Of a stretch of 64,000 nt of DNA, positions 1-12,047 are shown piece after piece (position 1 is the stretch's first letter; every line of letters starts with the position of its first letter). The notes beneath the pieces were generated by a model, which saw only the letters and a program-made list of their open reading frames with translations, searched no databases and was not told the origin of the DNA. The translations under genes and the position numbers were made by a program. This DNA is from Danio rerio. Lineage: Eukaryota; Chordata; Actinopteri; Cypriniformes; Danionidae. The stretch spans positions 542,501-606,500 of the forward strand of contig NC_133179.1 of NCBI RefSeq assembly GCF_049306965.1. Reading direction: 5' to 3'.

Positions 1-787
1 CCTGGCCGCTGGGGGCGCTGGTGTAATGGTGGCGCTCGAGACGCTCCTGCAGCAGCGCGAATTACAAAATTCAAACTGAAGCTTCGCACAACAAAACATC
101 TGCAAAACCACCAGCTACTGCATAAACATCTCCCTTTTTATTCAAAAACAGTCATATAACGAGAGTAAGTAACTTTTCCTCCTCATAAACTAACCTAAAT
201 TACATTTTCTGTTTTGTTGAAATTACGTTAGTGTCTATGTTGGACTTAATAGTCCAAAAGAAACAGCATATTCAATATAAATATACCATATCATTTAAAT
301 ATATCGTTTAAAATTGTGTCAAGTGCAGTATAATCACCTGTGTCTTGATATTTATATTATTTAAGTAAAGCTCATAAGTATATGGTGTCATTTTTACACA
401 AATATCTGCGTTATGCTGAATGACAATAAAGTATATTAAACATATTTAAAAATATATCAATTTTTATTAAAGTTATTTCGAAATATTAATGAAGATTATT
501 TAAATGCATGTATAATTATCTTATTTATAAAATTAGAGATACTGTAATTGGTATTTTTGTCTTTGGTGTAGAATTTATGTAATTATTTATTGATTTTATT
601 AAAATAAATACAGATTTTGAGATGTATAACATAATGTAAATATTAAATAATTCAGTATAAATAATATATATATATCAATATTTCACACAGTTACACAAAA
701 TGTTTAAGTAAAACAGTGTGGAGTAATGTGTATATATGCTAAATTTGTTTATATATTATGTTATTATTTACTGTGACGTCTCAGCTG
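1..787 (+). promoter_or_regulatory. gen1: gen1 upstream region with possible noncoding first exon
   Basis: No coding exon is visible here. The first 60 bases are GC-rich and the rest is AT-rich, as expected if a promoter or first exon lies at the window edge. A good donor (gaga|gtaagt, intron from 165) and an acceptor just before the start codon (ctcag, AG at 783-784) would make 165-784 a 5' UTR intron, with only three leader bases before the ATG in the next exon. In mammals GEN1 lies head to head with SMC6; the left edge may be such a shared promoter, but SMC6 is not in the window. Inference from splice motifs only. Confidence 0.35.
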
Positions 788-3700
788 ATGGGAGTCACAG
801 AGCTGTGGTCTATCCTGGAGCCAGTGCGTCAGTCGGTCTCGCTCTACAGTCTGTCTGGAAAGACTCTCGCTGTGGATCTCAGTCTGTGGGTCTGTGAGGC
901 TCAGCATGTGCAGGGCATGATGGGAAGGGTCACGAAGCCGCATCTCAGGTCGGTCTGAAATCTCAAGATCACTTATGAACTGTTATCAGTTACTGAATAT
1001 AAATTACACAACAACATTTGTAGTCTGTAATAAAATATTACACATTTATGGTAATGTAATACAAACGTTGATTACATTTAGATTACTTTTCTGCTAATTT
1101 GAGGTCATACCAGACGTATGCTAAAGTATGGTAGACATTTATGGTACTCAGGTCTCGCAAAATCAACAATCTTTTTTAATCAAGCTACCAAAATCTATCT
1201 ACATTTTGCCCAGCGGGCTATCTAGATGGCCGGGTGCATGATGTAGATAGATTCTGGTAGCCCAAATGAAAAAACAATAGCCCCAGGAATTCGGGCTACC
1301 AGATTTTGCAAGCCCTGGTACTGTAATCTGACTACTTTGGATTACATTTAGATTACTTTTCTGCTAATTTATGTCATACCATGTGTACGGTAAATTATGG
1401 TAGACATTTATGGAAAGTAATCTGAGTATTTCTGGATTACATTTAGATTACTTTTGTGCTAACACTAATTTGATGTCACATACTGTATGTATGGTGTGGT
1501 AAAGTGTTGTAGACATTTATGAAGATGTAATCGAGGTACTTTAGATTACATTTAGATTTCTTTTGTGCTAATCTGAGTTCATACTTTGCGTATGGTAAAG
1601 TATAATAGAGATTATAGTTACGCAATCGGACTACTTTGAATTACGTTAGATTACTTTTCTGCTAATTTGATGTCATGCCATACATATGAGAGATTTTTAT
1701 GATAAAGAAATCTGACTACGTTTGAGTTACATTTAGATTACTTTTGTGCATACCATTCATACGGTAAATTATGGTAGGCATTTATGGAAAGTAATCTGAG
1801 TATTTCTGGATTACATTTAGATTACTTTTGTGCTAACACTAATTTGATGTCAAATACAGCATGTATGGTATGATAAGTATGGCAGACATTTATAGAGATG
1901 CAATCTGAGTACTTTTTGGATTACATTTAGATTACTTTTTTGCTAATTTGAGGTCATACCGTACGCATGGTTGATATTTATGGTGTAATTGACTACTTTT
2001 GGATTACATTAGATTTATTATCTGCTAAGCTGATTTCACACCATTTGTATGGTAGGCATTTATGGTAGTGTAATCTGACTACTTTTGGATTACATTTAGA
2101 TTACCTTTGCACTAACACTAATTTGATGTCACATACAGTATGCATGGTATGGTAGGGACACAATTATCTAGATGTAATCAGAGTACTTTTTGGATTACAT
2201 TTAGATTAACATTTTTTCTAGCCCTTATTTGACGTCACATATAATAAATAAAATATCTTCATTGTTTATGATCAACAAGAGCCCGTTCAACTTGTGTTTA
2301 AAGTGCATAAATAGACAGTTAATACCTCACAATACACATAATGCTTTTAATACGCAGCTCTGTATATATATATATATACATACGAATGAGGCTTTACATG
2401 TGTGTGTTTCAGGAATCTGTTCTTCCGCGTGTCGTCGCTCACACTGATGGGTGTGAAGCTGGTGTTTGTCATGGAGGGAGAAGCTCCTAAAATTAAAGCT
2501 GAGACCATGAGCAAACGCACCGAGATGAGATTCGGCGGTACGAAAGCCAAGAGCATCCCGAAACCAGTCAAAAACACCAACAGAGGCCGATTCAACGCTG
2601 TTCTCAGAGAGGTATGTGTGTTTTTTTCCCTGTGTGTGTATGTAAGGGTCTGTCTTTGTGTGTATGCTCTTTACTGAGCTTATTTCAAGCACTCAATTGC
2701 ATTTTACATTAAAGGTTATAGCAGCAAGCACATAAATTCAATTTTGCATTAAGGGTTAAAGCAGCGGTCCCAAAACAGAGCCCTGTGGTACACCACAAAA
2801 CACTTCAAAATAAAAGACTTCCAAAATCAAATGAAATATCATGACAAAGTATATAGATACAACAAAGAAAATCAATTAACATAATTAATCAATACCTACT
2901 TTAATATTACAGAAAACTGACTAAATAATTGTGTGTTGTTTTGTGTATATATTTTTTTTTGGGTGTACATGCGTGTGTTAACGCCTTGACTCACTCAGGA
3001 AGGCAAAAAGATTTATCAAACACGTAGATTTTTTTTTTTTACAAACACTCACTTGGAAGGTACATCGATAACACAGGAAAGACATGGTGTGACGACAAAG
3101 CACAACTGAGAATACCGGATCAAGACTAAACCAAGCTAAGGGGGTATAAATACACAGGACATGATGACTATGATGACACACAGGGAATGAACACAGCTGA
3201 AACAGATGAACATAATGAAATGATAGGAACTAGAACAAAAGGGTCGCATGATGAAAACAAACACACATGGGGGAAGATCACATGATGAACACAAGGAACA
3301 CAGGACCTGACAGCGTGTGCCTGTGTGTGCACGCTTTACACAGCTTATTTCAGACACCTAATTAAATTTTGCATTACAGATTATAGCAGCGGTCCTAAAA
3401 CCGAGCCCTGTGGGACGCCACAAAGTACTTCAAAATAAAAGTCTTCCAAAATCAAATTAAATACCACAAACATCATGACAAAATATATAGATATAACAAA
3501 AAAAAAAAATTAAGTAACAAAATAAACCAATGCCTACTTTAATATAGGATAAAAAATGTTATTACCATTAACAACGAGTATCTTCCCTCATCTGAATGCT
3601 GCTGTCGGTGTTTTCGCCTGCAGTGTGCGCAGATGCTGGACTGTCTGGGCGTCCCGTGGGTGACGGCGGCAGGAGAAGCGGAGGCCATGTGTGCGTTCCT

Positions 3701-6065
3701 GGACTCGCAGGGCCTTGTGGACGGATGCATCACTAATGACGGAGATGCCTTTCTGTATGGTGCTCGCACCGTCTACAGGAACTTCAACATGACCACAAAG
3801 GTTCGTTCTGCATGTGAACTGCTGTACATTTACGGATAACTCTGAGACGGGGGTTTTGTGGCATATAGCCGTGTAATAAGCAGGATAATGTACATGCAGG
3901 AGGGCAGAATAAACCCTTCAGTCCTCTGCAGCAGCTTCTAATAAACCTGTCAGGCTGGTAAACCGGCTGGATGTGCTTTATCCCTTACACATTGAACAGA
4001 TCATGTGTGTTCATGCAGGATCCGCAGGTGGACTGCTATCAGTCGAGTCGAGTTCAGGAGGAGCTCGGGCTGTGCAGAGAGACGCTCGTGGGTCTGGCGG
4101 TCCTGCTGGGTTGCGATTACATTCCCAAGGTGCAGACAGAGGATCTTCATGAACTGATGCGCGGCTGTTCGGAGTGTTTGGAGTGATAACTCTGTGCTGT
4201 GTGTTTGTGCTCCTGCAGGGCATCGCTGGAGTCGGAAGGGAGCAAACGCTTAAGCTCATTCACAGCCTCAGAGGACAGACTCTCCTTCAGAAGTATGAAC
4301 TATAAGTGCTACAAATATATCAGGAGTAATTGAATTATTTGACAGTAATGCACATCTGAGTGGCTGTTACACCTGGGGTGTGCATATAACATTCAGTGGC
4401 CTGGAGTCTATTATTATTGCTTTTCTCCTCCTCCTCTGCTCTCCACTGTTGAGATGTTGTGTTTGTCCTTCTCAAGCGTCTCCTGGGTGTAGCACTAGTG
4501 TCCTTCTGTTGTGTTCTGATGTGATTTCTGACTGTTGTAGCTGTGTAATAACTCATAATAATCATTCAGCGGAGGGATATGGAGCTGTAATGCGCTCAAA
4601 AGCTGCCGGAACTACTTTATCTGTGCCTTTATCTGACTATAACTAAACACCTTAAAGAGCCCATATTATACATGTAATAGGGCATATCTTGGTTGTAAGG
4701 GTCTCCAACAACAGTCTAATATGCATGCAAGGTCAAAAAACACTTTCATGGTCTTATAATCTGCATTTATTTTTAGCTAATTATCCCAGCGACTCCTGTA
4801 TGAATCGTTCAGTGATTCATTTGTTCCCAAACCTCTCGTTAGCGCAAAGTCAGAGAGTGAAAAGCCAAACAGCTAATCAGCAATATAAAAGTAATCACAG
4901 TTCACACACGCTCAATAGTGTAGGCGTGGATTTTAGCTGCCAGTGGGTCAATGTAAATACAGTCGATGGACTTGAAAATTCAGACGACGACACTATTTTA
5001 TTGAGCAAAAACTCCAAAAACTGTCGAGGAGATCTTCTAGCTTCTCACTCTGCTCTTTTCACAGACACACACACAAACACACATATTGCCCTCGTCCTTG
5101 CGCACGCGCACACACACACAAAAACACACACACACCTCCGGACAACAACGCGCGTGCACACACAAACACACACACATACGTCCGGACGACAGCGCACGCA
5201 CACACACACTACCCTCGTCCACGGAGCTCTGTAAACAAAGCAGCACGCGTCGCGTTTTTAACGTGACTTTGCACGCGATATGAGAATATAGCCAGTTAAC
5301 CTGATACAGTACACGCGGTTACAAGTAACAAATCACAACTAAATACATTTGCAAGCAAGAGTCAACGAGGCAACAACTTTAATCGCACGTACTTACACTT
5401 GAGAAATGGAGGAAGAAACCCATCCTGACGTCCATCAATAAGTTACTCTTTACTGATCCTTCCTTTAACAAACGCAGATGAAGTATTCTTGGTAGCATGT
5501 AGTTTGCAGAAGTTTCCAACTGCTTGGTTATAATGCTGATGTTTCATCTTTGGGTAGAGACTCAATATATCCATCTGCAGTGTGACTTCAATCGACCGGC
5601 ATGTTTGTGTGCGTGTGTTTGTGGGTGTGTGTGTGTGTCTGGGTTTCTGTGTCAGAGGGCGGGGCCTCAGGTTTGAAATCTCCCGGGTTTGCGCGTGCAC
5701 GTGAATAACTTGGTTTCGTTCGTACGTCATGGCGAAACACCTAATGAATCGGTATCATGGCGACTCGTTTGAAGCACTTTGAGTCGACTCTTTTATAGAT
5801 GAATCAACCGTTTTAAACACTGTATTCTTACAGATTTAAGCCTTAGCTGGATACTTCACTTCACTTAGAGCTGTGTTACACACTACATGGAAGGGCATTC
5901 TCAAAAACCCATAATATGGGCTCTTTAAGGTGACCATCAGCCAATCAGAATCGAGCATTACACTTAAATTAAATAAGCAAATCTAATCAAAACTTAAACT
6001 GAAAGCACTATAAATGTACCTCTAAACTGAGAATGAAGCGATCTGTTGGTTTGTGTCCTGCTGAG

Positions 6066-6121
<56 letters not shown>

Positions 6122-8553
6122 CTGCAGGTTCAGTGAGTGGAGCTCGGGCGCGTCTGGAGACTCAGAGCTGCAGATGAAGAAAGTCACACACTGTCTGGTG
6201 TGTCGACACCCGGGTGAGTCTGTTCTGAGATCAGTCACGACACATCACTTTTACTTTCATGCATATACAGGTGAATACAGAATTACTCGCCCTCCCTGTG
6301 AATCTTTTAGTCTTTTTTCCTAATATTTGCCAAGTGATGTTTCTCAGATTCAGGAATTTCTCATTGTATTTCCTAAAATATTTTTTCTTCTGAAGAAAGT
6401 CTTATTTTTTTATTTTGGCTAGAATAAAAGCAGTTTTAAAAGCATGTTAAGGTCAATATTATTGGCCTCTTCAGCAATATTAGTGTTGGATTGTGTCCAG
6501 AATAAACCACTGTTATACAATGACTTGCCTAATTACCCTAACTTTACCCTAATTACCCTAGTGAAGCCTTTACATGTCACTGTGAGCTGAACACTAGTGT
6601 CTTGAAGAATATCTAGTCTAATATTATGTGCTGTCATCATGGAGAAGAGGAAACACATCAGTTATTATTAGATGAGTTATTACCACTATTCTGATCAGAG
6701 ATGTTGAAAATCTTCTCTCTGTTATACAGAAATTGGGGTAGAAATATAAAGGCGGGCTAATAATTCTTCTTCAACTGTGTTTGTGTGTGTTTTCAGGCTC
6801 TGCTAAAGCTCACGAGCGCAGCGGGTGTGTTTTCTGTGTGAGCGAGCGCTTCTGTTCACCGCAGGATTACGACTCTCAGTGTCCCTGTGAATGGCATCAG
6901 ACGCAAGCCTTGCGCCAGGCCTCGTCCCTCGAGAACAACATCAGAAAGTACAGCAACACCGTCAGCTACGGCTGGGACATATGATTTTGGGCCTGTCACC
7001 ATATCTATCTATTTTTTCCACAGCAAAATATGTTGTGATAAATGATATTAGTGTCATTTTAGGACCATTTCATACCACTCACTATATAATGCCAGAATGA
7101 CAATATAATATCATCACAGTGCAAGTACAAAGAACACACATCATATTTCATTCTGAAGGATATTTCAGATAATTACAGTCATTTTAACAGTTTAATAATC
7201 AGGCACTGGAGTCAGAATGCAAAAACGCATATCCTAAGTAAATAATAATGCATGTTAATCATTGATATATACAGTTGATATCGCATAGTGACCCTGAGCA
7301 TGCGTCAGTAGCGCCGCCATATTGATACAGTGCTCCCAGGACAAGTGTCATTCAACCGCACTAGTCAAGACAGTGTTATTATACTGGACTTTAGCGCTGT
7401 CTACGGGTGTAGTAACGAGCAAAGCAAAGGCAGAACATTTCATAGATAAGATTTTACGTTTTTGTATGTTCTGAACTTTTGTGCTAATCAGGTATCGTTA
7501 TTGATGATCATACAGTCACTTACTATGGAAGGTAAATCCTGCCAATTTTAGATAAATCAACATTAGAAATGAACTCGATGTCACTTGAATACGCCCCTCC
7601 CACTGATTAGCATAGGCTTTGCATACAGCTTTAAGTTGAAAATGAAAACTGAAATGAAAAAGTGTCAATAAAAGGAAAGCTTAAATTTACATTTTCATTT
7701 GAATTGTGTCACTATTATAGCGTGAACATTGATAACACGCTTTGTAAAAATTGTGTTTGCATTTTATTTTTCAGTTTGGCTTTTTATTTTTAATATTGGC
7801 AGTCTTGACGTGGAAATGCAGTGTAAATGAAATGTTAAATTGGCAACTTCATTTTAATTATCAATTTGACAGGGACGATGTGTTGTCAAAGTGGAAATTT
7901 AAATGAAATAATTTCATTTAGTTTTCAATTTTGGCAGATATTTTGCGCACAGTGTTTTAAAATGAAATTGTTAATCTGATTTTCATTTTCATTTCCAATC
8001 TTTATTTGATTTATTTAAAATTGGCAGGATTTACCTTCCATAACTTACTGCATTCATCATAAAGCAAAGCAGCTCCAACTCACACTAAACACTCGGCTTA
8101 TGCTAGTTTGGTTGAATACAATCAGCAAACAATGCTAAAGAAATATGACAACGAGATTTCAAAGGAGCGCTACCCTGTTCCAAGATGGCGGCTCTATTGA
8201 CGCATTCCTTCCAATAGACAACAACAGAGTAGGCGACATCTAATGTATATATCTATGCATGTTAACAAGCTAAAGAGTAACAGAGGCTGCAATATCTGCT
8301 GCCAGATCTATTTTCAGCTGTCAGACACCGACATGAGGATATACTATAGTCATTAATAGGAAATACTACAGTGTGTTGTTTAACCATACTGACTCTCTCA
8401 ATAGAGATCTAGATGTTGAGCAATCAGCTCAAATGTTGCTCGATTTGATGTTTATGTGTGGACGATATTTACTAGAAACAACTGAGCTCATGTCCATGTG
8501 TTGTGCATGTGTACATATAGACTTACAGACTTATTTATTTTGTCCATATAATG

Positions 8554-8588
<35 letters not shown>

Positions 8589-8848
8589 TGCACTGAGTGT
8601 GAGTGTAGCGGAGTGTGATTTGTGTGTGTCTGATCATGTCTGCAGGAGGACTCTGGCCTCGGAGCACTTCCCCTTCACACACGTGAGTCCTGACCGCTGT
8701 TTATATCCGCTTGTTGTCTTGATTTTGTCTTCAGTTGTCTTGTTTCTGTGTGTTCTGCTGCTTCAGATCATCAATGAGTTCCTGCTGACCAAGGACAAAC
8801 CCGTTCAGGCCTTCAGGAGGAGGAAACCAAACCTGCTGCTCATGCAGG

Positions 8849-8887
<39 letters not shown>

Positions 8888-9608
8888 TTTGTTTAAATGT
8901 GTGTGTTTTATGTTTGATGTTTGCGTCTGTATGTGTGTGTGTGTGTGTGTGTTTATGTGTGTGTCGGGTTTATCTGTGTGCCTGTATGATATACATGTGT
9001 GTGTGTGTGTGTGTCTTTGTTTATGTGTGTGTTTTATGTTTGCGTCTGTATGAGTGTGTGTGTGTGTGTGTGTGTGTGTTTATGTGTGTGTCGGGTTTAT
9101 CTGTGTGCCTGTATGATATACATGTGTGTGTGTGTGTGTCTTTGTTTATGTGTGTGTTTTATGTTTGCGTCTGTATGTGTGTGTGTGTGTGTGTGTGTCT
9201 TTGTTTATGTGTTTGTTTTATGTTTGCGTCTGTATGAGTGTGTGTGTGTGTGTCGGGTTTATCTGTGTGTGTTTTATGTTTGCGTCTGTATGTGTGTGTG
9301 TGTCTGGTTATATGTGTGTGTGTCTTTGTTTATGTGTGTGTCGGGTTTATCTGTGTGCCTGTATGATATACATGTTGTGTGTGTGTGTGTGTTTATATGT
9401 GGGTGTGTGTCTTTGTTTTTTGTGTGTGTTTTATGTTTGCGTCTGTATGAGTGTGTGTGTGTGTGTGTGTGTTTATGTGTGTGTCGGGTTTATCTGTGTG
9501 CCTGTATGATATACATGTTGTGTGTGTGTGTGTGTGTGTGTGTTTATATGTGTGTGTGTGTCTTTGTTTATGTGTGTGTTTTATGTTTGTGTCTGTATGA
9601 GTGTGTAT

Positions 9609-9644
<36 letters not shown>

Positions 9645-9707
9645 ATATGTGTGTGTGTGTCTTTGTTTATGTGTGTGTTTTATGTTTGTGTCTGTATGAG
9701 TGTGTAT

Positions 9708-9743
<36 letters not shown>

Positions 9744-9806
9744 ATATGTGTGTGTGTGTCTTTGTTTATGTGTGTGTTTTATGTTTGTGTCTGTATGAGT
9801 GTGTAT

Positions 9807-9840
<34 letters not shown>

Positions 9841-10476
9841 ATATGTGTGTGTGTGTCTTTGTTTATGTGTGTGTTTTATGTTTGTGTCTGTATGAGTGTG
9901 TATGAGTGTGTGTATGTGTGTGTGTGTGTGTGTTTATATGTGTGTGTGTGTGTCTTTGTTTATGTGTGTGTTTTATGTTTGTGTCGGTATGAGAGAGAGA
10001 GTGTGTGTGTGTGTGTGTGTTTATGTGTGTGTCGGGTTCATCTGTGTGCCTGTATGATATACATGTTGTGTGTGTGTGTGTGTGTTTATATGTGTGTGTG
10101 TGCCTTTGTTTATGTGTGTGTTTTATGTTTGTGTCTGTATGAGTGTGTATGAGTGTGTGTGTGTGTGTGTGTTTATATGTGTGTGTGTGCCTTTGTTTAT
10201 GTGTGTGTTTTATGTTTGTGTCTGTATGTGTGTGTATGAGTGTGTGTATGTGTGTGTGTGTGTGTTTATATGTGTGTGTGTGTGTCTTTGTTTATGTGTG
10301 TGTTTTATGTTTGCGTCTGTATATGTGTGTGTGTGTGTGTGTGTGTTCATATATGTGTGTGTGTCTTTGTTTATGTGTGTGTTTTATGTTTGTGTCGGTA
10401 TGAGAGAGAGAGAGTGTGTGTGTGTGTGTGCTTATGTGTGTGTCGGGTTCATCTGTGTGCCTGTATGATATACATG

Positions 10477-10513
<37 letters not shown>

Positions 10514-10525
10514 TTTGTGTATTTA

Positions 10526-10557
<32 letters not shown>

Positions 10558-11396
10558 CAGGAGTTTGCTCTGGAGAAGATGGATTGGCCTAAACACTACA
10601 GCAGTGAGAAGCTGCTGACGCTCATGACCTACACTGAGATGGTGAACCGCAGACTCGGCAGAGACTCACACACACACATGCAGCCCATCAGGTGGACATA
10701 CACTCATAATACACTCATATTACACTGATATAATGTTCACTAATATACTAATATATATATATATAGTTTTGGGTGATCCGTGCCTTTAATATCTGTGTGT
10801 CTCTTCAACAGAATATATAAGGCGCGTGTCAGGAACGGCGTCTCCTGCTTAGAGGTGATCTGGAAAACTCCAGGTGTGTCTGTGTGTGTGTATGAGGATG
10901 TGAGTGAGTGTGTCTGTGTGTGAGAGTGAATGATGATGTGAGTGAGTTTGTGCGAGTGTGTGTCAGTCTATGTGAGTGTGTGTGTGTGTGTGTGTCCGTG
11001 TCCGCTGGGCTTGTTAGTGTCTGCTTGTGAGTCTCACAGGTGACGGAACAAATGTATCACCAGCAGGCGCTAAAAGAGCTTCCTCTCGACGCCTCGCCGC
11101 GCTGTAAACACACACACACACACCTGAAACACATTGCCGACAGAAACCAGCACACAAACACACACACACCTCTAGAGCTTCTAAATCTGTCAGATCTTTA
11201 AACTCATGTGCATCTTAACTTTTGAAATAACTCTAATCATTCAGCGGAGTGATATAGAGCTGTAATGTGCTCAAAACTAAACCTGCCGGAACTACTTTAT
11301 ATCTGATTATCTGACTATAATCAAACACCTGAGAATGACCATCAGCCAATCAGAATCGAGCATTCTACAGCTCTTTAGTATAATAATGCTAACATA

Positions 11397-11474
<78 letters not shown>

Positions 11475-12013
11475 AGAGCATTATGTGTTTGTGGAGGGCT
11501 GTGAGGAGCAGGCGGAGGTGCGGACGGTGGAGGAAGAGGCACTCTTCAGTTTGGCGTTTCCAAAGATCCTGCAGGAGTTCCAGCGGGAGAGAAACCAGGC
11601 TCAGGAGAAGAAAACCAAGAGTGGGTGCAGCACTGAACACTGTGTGTGTGTATGTGTGTGTATTAGTGAGCATGTGTGTGTGTCTGTGTGTATATCACTC
11701 AGTGTGTGTGTGTTCAGCAGTGACTGACTGAGTAAATGAGTGTGTCATTTGTCTGTCTGTGTGTGTGTGTATCAGTGAGCATGTGTGTTTGTGTCTGCGA
11801 ATATCACTGTGAAATATGAGTGTTTGCATGTCTGTGTCTATCATTGTGTGTATGTATAAGTGTGTGTTTGTGCGTGAATGTGTGTGTGTGTGAAGCATCA
11901 GCATCTCTGGTGTGTGTCCTGTGTTGAAGAACGAGGATCAAAGAGTGCAGTGCTACTCCTGACACTCGTCTCACACTCCCGATCACAGACGCTTCCAGAT
12001 CCGCCAGGTGTCG

Positions 12014-12047
<34 letters not shown>

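Larger units (their letters stand above)
6989..8505. mobile_element. Outer TAGGCCTGTCAC element, split by a nested insertion
   Basis: The sequence at 6989-7258 and 8255-8505 aligns in order with the uninterrupted copy at 35509-36002. Shared blocks are AATGCCAGAATGACAATATA, AAAGAGTAACAGAGGCTGC and TGCCAGATCTATTTTCAGCT. The element occupies gen1 intron 7 and is the host of the insertion at 7259-8254. Confidence 0.8.

Noticed and set aside
4689-5246. 181-codon reading frame rich in HTH and its antisense
   Set aside because: CA-rich interior of the TTAA element; no transposase motif and no family resemblance.
8551-10728. Several long overlapping Cys/Val-rich reading frames
   Set aside because: They are products of the TG satellite in gen1 intron 9; TG runs are open in all frames and read as CV repeats.
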